Shown: positions 42,110 to 50,463 of the stretch, piece by piece | Position numbering within the stretch: position 1 is the first letter of the stretch | Layout: each line of letters begins with the position of its first letter | Assembly (NCBI GenBank): GCA_046328225.1 | Contig: JAXLWZ010000008.1 | Location: 79,405-143,404, forward strand | Direction of reading: 5' to 3' | DNA: 64,000 bases | Origin: Amarobacillus sp046328225 | GTDB lineage: Bacteria > Chloroflexota > Dehalococcoidia > Tepidiformales > Tepidiformaceae | Program-made: the position numbers and the translations under genes | Notes under the pieces: model-generated | Told to the model about the DNA's origin: nothing | Seen by the model: only the letters and a program-made list of their open reading frames with translations | The model's database searches: none

Positions 42110-42232
42110 GGTGGTTCCTCCGGGGGGTGTGCGTGGCGCGCATTCTACGCATGCGCACGAATTCCCGGCATCAAGCGTGCGAAACCCGTTCGGGGAGGGC
42201 TGGTACCATCGTGCCGAGCGAGGGAGGGGCCG

Positions 42233-43741
42233 ATGCGAATCGTGCTGGACCCCGGGGACGTGGTGGCCGTCATCGACGTCGGGTCGAACTCCGTGCGGCT
42301 CCTGCTCGCGCGCGAACTGAGCGCCAGTGCCTTCGAAGTGATGGACGAGGAGCGCTTCGACGCGCGGCTGGGGGAGGGACAGCGCAACGGCGTGCTGAGC
42401 GAGCCGGCCATGGAGCGCGGCCTCCACGCCATCCGGGTGGCCCACGCGATCGCGAGCGCGGCCGGGCCGGCGGCGACGATCGTGGCGGGTACGGAGGCCC
42501 TGCGCCGGGCATCGAACGCCGGCGACTTCGTGGAGGCCGTTCGCGAGCAGACGGGCCTGCGGGTGCGCGTGCTCTCGGCCGACGAAGAGGGGTACGCGAG
42601 CTTCCTCGGCGCGATCAACAGCACCGGCATGCGCGACGGCTACATGGTCGATATCGGCGGCGGGTCGCTGGAGGTGATGCGCGTGGCCGATGGCGTGCTG
42701 GCCGAGAGCCAGTCCGTGCCGCTCGGGGCGATCTACGCGACGGAACGGTATCTCGGCGGCGACCCGCCCACGGCGAAGGAGGTTCGGACGCTGCGCAAGG
42801 CGGTGCGCGAGCAGATCCGGGTGCAAGCGGGCGCGGGGACGCTTGTGGGCATCGGCGGGGCGGTTCGCAACCTCGGGCGAATCGACCGGCTGCGGCGGAA
42901 GTATCCCCTGCGGCGGCTGCACGGGCTGGTGGTCCCACGCGCGGCGCTGCACCGGCTCGCGGACACGCTCGCGGGGGCGACCACGGAGCAGCGGCGGCGC
43001 ATCCCCGGGGTGAGCGCGAACCGCGCCGACATCCTCCCGGCGGCGGCCGTGGTCATCGACGAGGTGATGGCGATGACGGGGGCGAAGACGCTGACGGTGG
43101 CGGGGCAGGGTCTGCGCGAAGGGCTCGTGTGGCAGCAGATCCGGGGCGAAGGTGCCGTGCTGCCGGACGTGCGCGCGGCGAGCGTGAGCGGCCTGCAGCG
43201 CGCCAACGGGGTCGACGAACTCGCCGCGGAGCCGGTGGTGGCCGTCGCCGGGCGGCTCTTCGAGGCGACGCGCGGGCAGCACGGGCTCGGGGCCGAATGG
43301 CTGGAGTTACTGTGCGTGGCGGCGCGGCTGGCCGGCATCGGGATGCACGTCGACTGGTACAACCGCGACCGCCACGCGGAGTACCTCGTCCACAGCGGCG
43401 ACCTGCACGGCTTCAGCCACCGGGAGATCGTGCTGCTCGGCGCGACCGTGCGCTGGGCGAATTCGGGCACCCCGGACCTCTCGCCGTACGCCTCGATCGT
43501 GGAAGGCGACGACGCGCGGGCCGTCGGCGTGCTGACGGCGCTGCTGGGAGCGGCGGGCGCGGTACGGAGGCGGCGGCCATCGCCGGTGCTGCACTTTTCG
43601 GCCGAAACCACGTCGCGCGGGCTGGAGCTGCGCGTGGGCGGCGCCGAGAGCGTCGAGGCGGAGCTGACCGCGCTGGCGCGCCAGCAGAAGCGGCTCGAAG
43701 GGGCGCTCCGCGTGCCGGTGCACATCGCCGGGGAGCGTTAG
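42233..43741 (+). CDS. ppx: Ppx/GppA exopolyphosphatase/pentaphosphate phosphohydrolase
   Basis: 502 residues from ATG 42233, preceded by AGGGAGGGG. The actin-like ATPase fold motifs are present: AVIDVGSNSVRLLLAR (phosphate 1), IVAGTEALRRASNAGDFVE, MVDIGGGSLEVMRV (phosphate 2) and GIGGAVRNLGRI. The C-terminal HD-like domain is helical with LLCVAARLAGIGMHVDWYNR and HSGDLHGFSHRE. It hydrolyses polyphosphate or (p)ppGpp-type molecules. Ppx and the convergent sixA gene are a common association in bacteria with phosphate signalling; ends one base from the sixA stop. Confidence 0.92.
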   Translation: MRIVLDPGDVVAVIDVGSNSVRLLLARELSASAFEVMDEERFDARLGEGQRNGVLSEPAMERGLHAIRVAHAIASAAGPAATIVAGTEALRRASNAGDFVEAVREQTGLRVRVLSADEEGYASFLGAINSTGMRDGYMVDIGGGSLEVMRVADGVLAESQSVPLGAIYATERYLGGDPPTAKEVRTLRKAVREQIRVQAGAGTLVGIGGAVRNLGRIDRLRRKYPLRRLHGLVVPRAALHRLADTLAGATTEQRRRIPGVSANRADILPAAAVVIDEVMAMTGAKTLTVAGQGLREGLVWQQIRGEGAVLPDVRAASVSGLQRANGVDELAAEPVVAVAGRLFEATRGQHGLGAEWLELLCVAARLAGIGMHVDWYNRDRHAEYLVHSGDLHGFSHREIVLLGATVRWANSGTPDLSPYASIVEGDDARAVGVLTALLGAAGAVRRRRPSPVLHFSAETTSRGLELRVGGAESVEAELTALARQQKRLEGALRVPVHIAGER

Positions 43742-43742
43742 C

Positions 43743-44243
43743 TCAGGCGGACTTCCCGGCGATCGCGCGGAGGGCCGAAGGCTGGACCAGCCACTCAAGG
43801 TGGCCGGCGCCGACCTGGGGGCCGCCGGTGAAGCTCACGAGCGCGGCGCCACCCTTTTTGAAGCCCGTATTGAGCACGCCTTCGTCGCCAGTCACGAGGA
43901 GCGAGAGCAGCGCCGTCATATGGGGTTCGTGGCCGACGAGGGCGATGCGTTCGCCGCCGCGGCGGGCGAGCGCGCGGACGAGGGCGGCATGGTCGCCGGT
44001 GGCCAGGCTCTCCTCGATGTGCAGGCCGGCCAGGCCGTTCGCTTCGACGAGGATGTCGGCTGTCTGCATGGCGCGCGTGTACGGGCTGGAGATGACCAGC
44101 GCCGGCGCGAACAGCAACTTCAGCCCCGCGGCGGCGACTGTGAAGCGCTGGCGGCCCGCGGGCGTCAGCGGGCGTTTCGAGTCATCGGGCCAGGCGGGAC
44201 CGCGGTCGCCGGCGACGGCGTGACGGACGAGGCAGAGCTGCAT
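43743..44243 (-). CDS. sixA: SixA-like phosphohistidine phosphatase
   Basis: 166 residues. Histidine-phosphatase superfamily member with the short N-terminal RHG-type motif CLVRHAVAGDRG, the second Arg in VISSPYTRAMQTADIL, and the second catalytic His in IALVGHEPHMTALLSLL. Its length and lack of an inserted cap match SixA, which removes phosphate from His residues of phosphotransfer proteins. The ATG begins two bases after the stop of the small-protein gene upstream, so it is likely co-transcribed with the tandem pair. Confidence 0.9.
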   Translation of the reverse strand: MQLCLVRHAVAGDRGPAWPDDSKRPLTPAGRQRFTVAAAGLKLLFAPALVISSPYTRAMQTADILVEANGLAGLHIEESLATGDHAALVRALARRGGERIALVGHEPHMTALLSLLVTGDEGVLNTGFKKGGAALVSFTGGPQVGAGHLEWLVQPSALRAIAGKSA

Positions 44244-44244
44244 C

Positions 44245-44598
44245 TCAGGGTGTCCCGGCGATGGGTTCGATGCCGATGAGGCTCACGGACGCGATCTTCC
44301 ACTGGCCCATGACCTGCTTCCAGACGAGGCCGAGGGTGGCCTTGCCCAGGGAGGATTCGAAGGTGGCGTGGAAGAGTTCGCCGCCATCGGGCTGGGGGCC
44401 GAACTGGAGCAGGTTGTAGCCGCTGATGTTGGGCATGTTGGCGATGGAGAGGCCCGTGCCGCCCTGGGGGGCCATCTGCATCATCTGCGCGAGGGCCTCG
44501 GGGGTGATATCGCCCATGAGCTGGGCGAGGTTGCCGGACATGACGGCCTGGGCGGTGCGCTCCATCGCCTCGCGGGCGGAACCGGGGCCGGTGGTCAC
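44245..44598 (-). CDS. Small protein B of a tandem paralogous pair, unknown function
   Basis: 117 residues from GTG 44598, whose first base pair overlaps the stop of the upstream paralogue as GTGA. It shares the N-terminal pattern with its neighbour: MERTAQAVMSGNLAQLMGDI here, with TPEALAQMM following. The rest has strand-like segments (GYNLLQFGPQPDGGELFHAT, LGLVWKQVMGQWKIASVSLI) reminiscent of NTF2/SnoaL-type small folds, but no catalytic residues are identifiable. Cytoplasmic. Next gene downstream is sixA. Confidence 0.6.
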   Translation of the reverse strand: MTTGPGSAREAMERTAQAVMSGNLAQLMGDITPEALAQMMQMAPQGGTGLSIANMPNISGYNLLQFGPQPDGGELFHATFESSLGKATLGLVWKQVMGQWKIASVSLIGIEPIAGTP

Positions 44599-44870
44599 GC
44601 GGGGCGCTCCGCGAGGTCGGCGATCTGCCACTTCCCGCCGGTATCTTCCCAGCGGCTCCAGATGACGCGGCTGGTGGCGCCGATGTAGGTGATCTCGGCT
44701 TCGTTGTTGCCCAGGTCCTTCACTTCGAAGGAGGTGGCGGTGATGGGGTTCGCGGCGATGCCCATGACCTTGGACATGGCGGCGGGGGTGAAATCGCCCA
44801 TGAGCCCCGCCATGTTGCCGCTGACGACGTCCTGGGCGTGGCGAGCGCGGGTTTCCTGGAGCGTGGCCAT
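44595..44870 (-). CDS. Small protein A of a tandem paralogous pair, unknown function
   Basis: 91 residues from ATG 44870, with GGAGGA 5 bases upstream. Pattern ARHAQDVVSGNMAGLMGDFT, then TSFEVKDLGNNEAEITYIGA and SRWEDTGGKWQIADL: a helix followed by strands ending in a Trp-containing strand, similar in layout to protein B and to small NTF2-like proteins. First gene of a minus-strand unit (A, B, sixA) that diverges from the uracil-DNA glycosylase gene. Function unknown. Confidence 0.6.
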   Translation of the reverse strand: MATLQETRARHAQDVVSGNMAGLMGDFTPAAMSKVMGIAANPITATSFEVKDLGNNEAEITYIGATSRVIWSRWEDTGGKWQIADLAERPA

Positions 44871-44954
44871 GGAGTCCTCCTCGTGGGGCGGGCCTGCCGC
44901 CGGTAAAACGCCGCGAGCATACGTTCGCCCGCGCGAAGGCGGCAAGGAGCGCGC

Positions 44955-44960
44955 TAGCAT
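44955..44960 (+). promoter_or_regulatory. Candidate leaderless -10 element for the uracil-DNA glycosylase gene
   Basis: TAGCAT, fitting TANNNT, ends 5 bases before the ATG at 44966, within the 95-base divergent gap. No Shine-Dalgarno sequence precedes the ATG. This is the same geometry as at 4048, 6434 and 51781. Confidence 0.45.
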
Positions 44961-44965
44961 TCGGT

Positions 44966-45544
44966 ATGGAGACGGTGAACACGCTCGCGACGCTGGCAGC
45001 CGCCGCGGCAGCCTGCAGGCGGTGCGAGCGCGTGCGCCCGGGGAGCGCCGTGATGGGCCCGGGCAATGGGCCGCCGGGCGCGCGATGGCTCTTCGTGGGC
45101 GAGGCGCCGGGGCGAAGAGGAGCCGGACGCACCGGGGTCCCGTTCTCGGGCGATGAATCCGGGCGGCGGCTCGAACTGCTCCTGGAGGCCTCGGGGCTGA
45201 GCCGCGACCAGGTGTTCGTCACGAACGCGGTGCTCTGCCTCCCACTCGATGATGCGGGACGAAACCGGCGTCCCTCGGCGGGCGAACTGCGGGAGTGCGT
45301 GCCATGGCTGGTGGCGACCCTGGACCTGGTGGCGCCGGCAACGGTGGTCGCGCTGGGGGGGACGGCGCTGGCGGCGTTGGGAGCGATCGAACCCCACGGC
45401 TTGCGGCTGCGCGACGCCGTGGGGACGCGTGCGGCGTGGCGCGGGAGCGTGCTCGTGCCGCTGTATCACCCTTCGCGGCAGGCGGAATTGCACCGGCCGT
45501 GGGCACAGCAGCTGGCGGACTGGCGGGCCCTCACCCGGCGATGA
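44966..45544 (+). CDS. Iron-sulfur uracil-DNA glycosylase family protein
   Basis: 192 residues. Four Cys residues at 17, 20, 91 and 111 (CRRC, then single Cys residues) are spaced as in 4Fe-4S uracil-DNA glycosylases. Motif 1 is WLFVGEAPGRRGAGRTGVPF followed by SGDESGRR. This mixes the GEAPG of type 4 enzymes with the RTG.pF.GD.SG of type 5 (UDGb). Motif 2 is PLYHPSRQ. It removes uracil or deaminated bases from DNA. The blended motif 1 leaves the exact subtype open. Divergent from the tandem small-protein unit. Confidence 0.88.
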   Translation: METVNTLATLAAAAAACRRCERVRPGSAVMGPGNGPPGARWLFVGEAPGRRGAGRTGVPFSGDESGRRLELLLEASGLSRDQVFVTNAVLCLPLDDAGRNRRPSAGELRECVPWLVATLDLVAPATVVALGGTALAALGAIEPHGLRLRDAVGTRAAWRGSVLVPLYHPSRQAELHRPWAQQLADWRALTRR

Positions 45545-45547
45545 CGG

Positions 45548-46561
45548 TCAGCGGTTCGCCCAGGCGATGCGCTCGTCGACGTGGCGTTCCATGGTATGCG
45601 TGACGGGGACGAAGCCGTGGCGCAGCCAGAAGGGGGCGCCGCTCGGGTTCGCGGTGGCGAAGTGGAGGGTGCAGGTCTGGTACCCCTGTTCGCGCGCCCA
45701 ACGCATCGAGTGTTCGAGGAGCTCGGTGCCGACACCGGCGCTGCGCGAGGCGGGATCGACGACGCCCTCGAAGAGGTAGACATCGCTCGCATGGGGCACG
45801 ACGAAGGGAGTGAATCCCGGGCGGAGGAAGGTCTGCATGCCCGCGGCCTTGCCGTCGCGGCTGGCGATGAAGAACGGGGTACCGGCCTCCTGGAGCGCGT
45901 CGAGGTTGAACTCGCGGGCGGCGGGCCCGGATTCGCGGACGATGGGCCAGAACATGGGCGATTGGGCGTGATGCAGGTCGAGGGTATGCGCGAGGGACAT
46001 CACCACCTCGATGTCCTCGGCGGTGGCGGTGCTCACGGCGATGCCGGGCACGTCACCGATCATGACGGGCCCGGTATCGCGGGTGGCGGCGCTGAGGTAA
46101 CGGCCGAACCCCAGGTTGAGCCATCCCTCCTGCAGGGGCGCGTCGCCCGCGACGATCTCGACGCGGTGGACGAAGTAGCCATCGCGGACGGCGAGGGCGG
46201 CGATTTCGGCGTAGAGCAGGCGGAGGACCTCGGTGGGGTCTTCGCCGGCATCGATGGCGTGGTCCTGGTAGCCGATCGAGAGCGAATGGGGCGGCGTCCA
46301 CTGCGCCACCAGCGCGCCGGGTGCGAAATTCTGTTGGTCGGCGAGGAGGAAGGCGACGAGGCGGCCGGCACGGGTGGCCGCGAAGGCGTAGGACGCGGTG
46401 CGGGCCGCGCCGTCGAGGATTTCGGCCCAGAGGCCCGCTTCTTCAAGCTTCGGCGAGAGCATGGGCAGCCGCGCGCGGTCGGCCTGGTGGCGGGCGGCGA
46501 GCAGCGCCGCGGCGGCCGGCACGTCATCGGCGGTGAAGGGACGGAGGGCGATGCCGGGCAT
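45548..46561 (-). CDS. Protein with two GNAT acetyltransferase domains
   Basis: 337 residues. Two GNAT-like halves: residues ~1-150 (IALRPFTADDVPAAAALLAA, AFAATRAGRLVAFLLADQQN) and ~170-337, where the second half has the complete acetyl-CoA motif VVDPASRSAGVGTELLEHSM and TANPSGAPFWLRHGFVPV. The first half has no clear motif A and is probably a non-catalytic or substrate-binding domain. Substrate unknown. It converges on the uracil-DNA glycosylase gene with a 3-base gap and diverges from the duplicated small-protein gene at 46.7 kb. Confidence 0.87.
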   Translation of the reverse strand: MPGIALRPFTADDVPAAAALLAARHQADRARLPMLSPKLEEAGLWAEILDGAARTASYAFAATRAGRLVAFLLADQQNFAPGALVAQWTPPHSLSIGYQDHAIDAGEDPTEVLRLLYAEIAALAVRDGYFVHRVEIVAGDAPLQEGWLNLGFGRYLSAATRDTGPVMIGDVPGIAVSTATAEDIEVVMSLAHTLDLHHAQSPMFWPIVRESGPAAREFNLDALQEAGTPFFIASRDGKAAGMQTFLRPGFTPFVVPHASDVYLFEGVVDPASRSAGVGTELLEHSMRWAREQGYQTCTLHFATANPSGAPFWLRHGFVPVTHTMERHVDERIAWANR

Positions 46562-46652
46562 GGCGCGGGCTCCGGGCGGAAGTAGATGAATCCTATAGGG
46601 AAAATAAGGGGATTGCCGAGGTAAAGAATTGTTACGGCTATGTTTCGGGCCT

Positions 46653-46661
46653 TGTTACAAT
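46653..46661 (+). promoter_or_regulatory. Extended -10 promoter for the duplicated small-protein gene
   Basis: TGTTACAAT fits the extended -10 form (TG-n-TACAAT). TTACGG at 46632-46637 is a weak -35 at 18 bases. The surrounding 46580-46670 stretch is strikingly AT-rich for this genome. The element lies 32 bases before ATG 46694 and downstream of the earlier in-frame ATG at 46640, supporting the later start. Confidence 0.6.
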
Positions 46662-46693
46662 CAAATGAACAAGTCAGTGGAGGCCCCCGAACC

Positions 46694-46990
46694 ATGACCG
46701 TAGTCGAGCACCCGACCATCTCACAGGCGAGCGCCCATCTCTATGAGGCGCTTTCGCACCACTTCGGTCCGCTGGACCTGAGCGCGACTGACCCGGTGGT
46801 GCGCGCCATCAGCGAGTATGGCCAGCGCTGCCGCGAGCACGACGACGCCGGCATGGCGACGGCGAGCGCGCATGTGTACGAGGCGCTCACCCACCACTTC
46901 GGCCCGCGCGACTTCGGCGCGAACGACCCGGTAATGCAGGCGCTGAGCGAGTATGGCCAGGCGTGCAAGGAAGCCGGCCCCAAGAAGTAG
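46694..46990 (+). CDS. 98-residue protein made of two copies of a ~40-residue unit
   Basis: The product is an internal duplication. Unit 1 (residues ~10-51) reads ASAHLYEALSHHFGPLDLSA then TDPVVRAISEYGQRC; unit 2 (~53-95) reads ASAHVYEALTHHFGPRDFGA then NDPVMQALSEYGQAC. About two thirds of aligned positions are identical. Each unit has paired His residues, a conserved GP turn and a terminal Cys, suggesting helix-turn-helix pairs or a metal site. No family is recognised. It has its own extended -10 promoter and a GGAGG upstream, and is followed by a strong terminator, so it is a monocistronic, possibly highly expressed gene. Confidence 0.75.
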   Translation: MTVVEHPTISQASAHLYEALSHHFGPLDLSATDPVVRAISEYGQRCREHDDAGMATASAHVYEALTHHFGPRDFGANDPVMQALSEYGQACKEAGPKK

Positions 46991-47012
46991 GCCAGACCGG
47001 CACTTCGGAACG

Positions 47013-47043
47013 AAAAAGGCGCGCCCGCGATGGACGCGCCTTT
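47013..47043 (+). terminator. Bidirectional terminator
   Basis: AAAGGCGCG pairs with CGCGCCTTT across an 11-base loop, with flanking A-run on one side and T-run on the other, so it can act in both directions. It separates the duplicated small-protein gene from the convergent LLM gene. Confidence 0.75.
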
Positions 47044-47065
47044 CGTGTGCCCGGGGCGTTCGGTG

Positions 47066-48112
47066 TCAGGCCTCGGGGGCTTCCTCGCGGACGATGGCGG
47101 CGAGGCGCTCGAGGGTGTTGAGCTTCTCCTCGCGGCTGCCGCCGTCGATCTGGACGGCGAGGGTGTTGATGCCGGCATCGCGATGGGTGCGCACGCGGTC
47201 GCGGATCATGCGCTCGGTGCCGATGAGGTTGGTCTTGAGGACCATTTCGTCAGGGACGGCGGCGGCCGCTTCCTCGCGCTTGCCTTCGAGCCAGAGGCGC
47301 TGCACGTAGCGGGCCTCCTCGTCGTAGCCGGCGCGCTTGTAGGCGTCGTTGTAGAAGTTGTGCTGGGCCGAGCCCATGGCGCCGAGGGTGAAGGCGAGCC
47401 CGGGCCGCCGCGGCGGAATGAGCTTGTCCACGTCGTCGGAGAACTGGACGACGCCGGCCGCCACCTGGAGGGTGATGTCCTTGAGCGAGCGCCCGGCCTT
47501 CGCGGCGCCGGCGGCGATGTGGCTGGTGAAGACGTCGGCGTGCTCGGGGATGAAGGACGTACCGAACCACCCGTCGGCGAGTTCGCCGGTGAGGCCGAGG
47601 CCTTTCGGGCTGAGGGTGGCCAGGTAGATGGGGAACTCGGTGGGCTTGGCGCCGCTGCGGAGCGCCTTCCCTTCGCCGCCGGGGAGCGGGAGGGTGAAGT
47701 ACTTGCCGTTGTAGGCGGCGCGTTCGCCGCGGCTGATGATGCGGACGATCTCGATGGTTTCGCGGAGGCGCTGCTGGGTGCCCTTGAAGGGGACGCCGTG
47801 CCAGCCTTCAACCACCTGTGGGCCGCTGGCGCCGAGGCCGCAGATGAAGCGGCCCTTCGACATGGCGTTGAGGGCCATCCCGATCATGGCGATGTTCGCG
47901 GGGGAGCGGCTGGCGACCTGCATGATGCCGGTGGCGAGCTTCGCGCGCTTCGTGAAGGCGGCGAGATAGCCGACGGGTGTGGCGGCGTCGTAGCCCCAGG
48001 TCTCGGCGGTGGTGATGACATCGACGCCGGCGGCTTCGGCATCGGCGGCGAAGCGCGCGCCACCCTCCCAGTCGTCTTCGCCGGCAGGGCGGAATCCAAT
48101 CGCAAGTCGCAT
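47066..48112 (-). CDS. LLM-class (luciferase-like, probably F420-dependent) oxidoreductase
   Basis: 348 residues. TIM-barrel features of the bacterial luciferase superfamily: RLAIGFRPAGEDDWEGGARF, AETWGYDAATPVGYLAAF, KLATGIMQVASRSPANIAMI, ICGLGASGPQVVEGWHGVPF and LADGWFGTSFIPEHADVF. The pattern, especially the G(A/L)GSGPQV-like loop and the E-T-W pair, is typical of F420-dependent members common in Actinobacteria and Chloroflexota. No F420 synthesis genes are in the window. It reduces or oxidises a small substrate, not identified. Lies downstream of glyQS on the minus strand. Confidence 0.9.
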   Translation of the reverse strand: MRLAIGFRPAGEDDWEGGARFAADAEAAGVDVITTAETWGYDAATPVGYLAAFTKRAKLATGIMQVASRSPANIAMIGMALNAMSKGRFICGLGASGPQVVEGWHGVPFKGTQQRLRETIEIVRIISRGERAAYNGKYFTLPLPGGEGKALRSGAKPTEFPIYLATLSPKGLGLTGELADGWFGTSFIPEHADVFTSHIAAGAAKAGRSLKDITLQVAAGVVQFSDDVDKLIPPRRPGLAFTLGAMGSAQHNFYNDAYKRAGYDEEARYVQRLWLEGKREEAAAAVPDEMVLKTNLIGTERMIRDRVRTHRDAGINTLAVQIDGGSREEKLNTLERLAAIVREEAPEA

Positions 48113-48180
48113 GAGGCAGTCCCCGGTTCTCGGTTCCCGGTCCCGCGTGGGGTGGCCGGGTCGCGAAGGACGATACCGGT

Positions 48181-48220
48181 GCGCCGGGGGCGCGTCCATC
48201 GCTGGGCGCGTCCCCGGCGC
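48181..48220 (-). terminator. GC stem-loop between glyQS and the LLM gene
   Basis: A 9-bp perfect stem (GCGCCGGGG / CCCCGGCGC) closes a 22-base loop, which itself contains a direct repeat GCGCGTCC / GCGCGTCC. It lies just beyond the glyQS stop. There is no T-run, so termination would be factor-dependent or weak. Confidence 0.4.
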
Positions 48221-48228
48221 GGGTACGT

Positions 48229-49617
48229 TCAGCAGCCGGGGAGGCGTTCGCGCAGGGCTTCGACGAGGTTCGCGATGGGGACGCGGACCTGGGCCTGCGA
48301 ATCGCGTTCGCGGATGGTGACGGCGTCGTCGCCGGGGGTATCGCCTTCGCCCACGGTCTGGAAATCCACGGTGACGCAGAGCGGGGTGCCGATTTCGTCC
48401 TGGCGGCGGTAGCGGCGGCCGATCGACTGGGTCTCGTCGTACTGGCTCATCCAGTTGGGGCGGATGAGGTCGTAGACGCGGCGGGCGGTGGGCTGCAGCT
48501 TTTCGTTCTTCGAAAGCGGCAGGACGGCGACCTTGATGGGGGCGATGTTCGGCCGGAACTTGAGGACGACGCGCTTCTCGCCCTTCTCGTCGAGCTCTTC
48601 GTTGTAGGTTTCGAGGAGGACGACGGCGAGGGTGCGGCTGAGGCCGGCGGCGGGCTCGATCACCCACGGCACGACGTGCTGGTTCGTCTCTTCGTCGAAG
48701 TAGGTGAGCGGGTGGCCCGACTCCTTGCCGTGCGCGCCGAGGTCGAAGTCGGTGCGGGCGGCGACGCCTTCGAGTTCGCCCCAGCCCCAGGGGAAGAGGT
48801 ACTCGATATCGGTGGTGCCGGCGCTGTAGTGGGAGAGCTCTTCCTTCGCGTGCTCACGCAGGCGCAGGCGCGAGGGGTCGATGCCGATGCGACCGATGTA
48901 CCAGTTGAGCCGCTGCTGGATCCAGTCCTGGTGCTGGGCGAGGTAGCCGGAGATGTCGTCGCGGTCGGCGGGGGGCTTGCAGAAGTACTCGAGCTCCATC
49001 TGTTCGAACTCGAGCGTGCGGAAGGTGAACTTCCCGGGGGTGATTTCGTTGCGGAAGCTGGTGCGCGTCTGGGCGATGCCGAAGGGCAGCTTGCGACGCA
49101 TCGAGGCGACGACGTTCTCGAAGTTCACGAACATGCCCTGGGCCGTCTCGGGCGGGAGGAAGACGGTGTTCTCATCGTTCGCGACGGGGCCGACCTGGGT
49201 GCGGAACATCATGTTGAACATGCGCGGCTCGGTCAGTTCGCCGCCGTCGTTCGGGCAGATGATCTTGCCGTTGGCGTCGCGCTTGATCTCGCCGTAGGCG
49301 CCTTCCTCGAGGTGGTCCATGCGGAAGCGCTGCTGGCACTTCTTGCAGTCGACCAGGGGGTCGGTGAAGTTAGCGACGTGGCCGCTCGCGACCCAGACGC
49401 GGGGGTTCGTAATGAGGGCGGCATCGAGACCGACGACGTCGTCGCGTTCGCGAACCATGGAGCGCCACCAGGCCTCGCGGATGTTGCGCTTGAGTTCGAC
49501 GCCGAGCGGGCCGTAGTCATAGGTATTGGCGAAGCCGCCGTAGATTTCGGCGGAGGGGAAGACGAAGCCCCGGCGCTTGGCGAGCGAGACGATGGTATCG
49601 AGGTCGGGTGCGGGCAC
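48229..49617 (-). CDS. glyQS: Glycyl-tRNA synthetase (single-chain dimeric type)
   Basis: 462 residues from GTG 49617, with AGGA about 8 bases upstream. Class II synthetase: motif 1 near GGFANTYDYGPLGVELKRNI, motif 2 IAQTRTSFRNEITPGKFTFR, motif 3 FRPNIAPIKVAVLPL in the C-terminal anticodon-binding domain. A Cys-rich loop (DCKKCQQRF) suggests zinc binding. It is the alpha2 single-polypeptide type, unlike the alpha/beta two-gene form of many bacteria. Charges tRNA-Gly with glycine. Confidence 0.93.
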   Translation of the reverse strand: MPAPDLDTIVSLAKRRGFVFPSAEIYGGFANTYDYGPLGVELKRNIREAWWRSMVRERDDVVGLDAALITNPRVWVASGHVANFTDPLVDCKKCQQRFRMDHLEEGAYGEIKRDANGKIICPNDGGELTEPRMFNMMFRTQVGPVANDENTVFLPPETAQGMFVNFENVVASMRRKLPFGIAQTRTSFRNEITPGKFTFRTLEFEQMELEYFCKPPADRDDISGYLAQHQDWIQQRLNWYIGRIGIDPSRLRLREHAKEELSHYSAGTTDIEYLFPWGWGELEGVAARTDFDLGAHGKESGHPLTYFDEETNQHVVPWVIEPAAGLSRTLAVVLLETYNEELDEKGEKRVVLKFRPNIAPIKVAVLPLSKNEKLQPTARRVYDLIRPNWMSQYDETQSIGRRYRRQDEIGTPLCVTVDFQTVGEGDTPGDDAVTIRERDSQAQVRVPIANLVEALRERLPGC

Positions 49618-49743
49618 GAATCAGTTCCTGGGCGGGTCTCGCGAGCGGTGGCTCCGGCCGCGGATGAACAATCACTGTAGCGCAGGAACCGGGTAGCGGC
49701 CGCGCGCTGGAGCATGGCGGCGCGGTGGCGCAGGATGCGAGCG

Positions 49744-50463
49744 ATGTCACGCGTGCCGAGGCTGTATGTGCCGGGACGGCTGGGCCCCGGGGTCACCGTG
49801 CTCAACGACGACCAGGCGCGGCGGCTCAGCGAGGTCGTGCGGCTGCGCGTGGGCGATGAGTTCCGGCTGTTCGGCGGCGATGGCAAGGAGTGGCAGGCGA
49901 CGGTCGCGGGGATGGCGCGCGGCGAAGTGCACGCGCGCGTTTCTGAGCTCGTGCGCGAAGAGCCGCCGTTGCCGCTCGTGGTCGAAGTCTGGTGCGGGCT
50001 CGTGCGGCCGAACCGCTTCGATTGGGCGATCGAGAAGTGCACGGAGGCGGGCGCCGACATCATCCGGCCGATCGTGACGGCGCGCGCGGCGCGCGGGGAG
50101 GAAGCCTCGGCGCAGCGGCAGGACCGTTGGGCGCGGATCGCGATCGAGGCGGCCGAACAGAGCGGGCGGCTTTCGGTGCCCGTCGTGGAGGCGCCGGCGC
50201 AGTTCGCGGATCTCGTGGGCAGGCGGCCGGGGATGTTGTTGATTGGGGATGCGCTGGGGCCGGCGTGGACGGAGGCATCGCGCGCGGTGCCGGCGCAGGG
50301 ACGTGTGGTCGTAGCGGTCGGCCCGGAGGGCGGGTTCACGCCGGACGAGGTGGCTCGGGCGAAGGCGGCCGGTGCGATGCTGGCACGCTTCGGGCCGAAC
50401 GTGTTGCGAACGGAGACGGCGGCGGTGGCAGCGGTGGCGCTGCTCAGGTCACTGGAGCGATGA
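49744..50463 (+). CDS. rsmE: 16S rRNA m3U1498 methyltransferase
   Basis: 239 residues. N-terminal PUA-like domain (PRLYVPGRLGPGVTVLNDDQ, VVRLRVGDEFRLFGGDGKEW) and C-terminal SPOUT knot methyltransferase domain with LLIGDALGPAW, VVAVGPEGGFTPDEVARAKA and FGPNVLRTETAAVAAVALL, the signature of RsmE. It methylates U1498 of 16S rRNA. ATG 49744 is chosen; an upstream in-frame ATG at 49714 would add ten residues and has a weaker context. Overlaps the LuxR-type gene tail-to-tail by 15 bases. Confidence 0.9.
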   Translation: MSRVPRLYVPGRLGPGVTVLNDDQARRLSEVVRLRVGDEFRLFGGDGKEWQATVAGMARGEVHARVSELVREEPPLPLVVEVWCGLVRPNRFDWAIEKCTEAGADIIRPIVTARAARGEEASAQRQDRWARIAIEAAEQSGRLSVPVVEAPAQFADLVGRRPGMLLIGDALGPAWTEASRAVPAQGRVVVAVGPEGGFTPDEVARAKAAGAMLARFGPNVLRTETAAVAAVALLRSLER

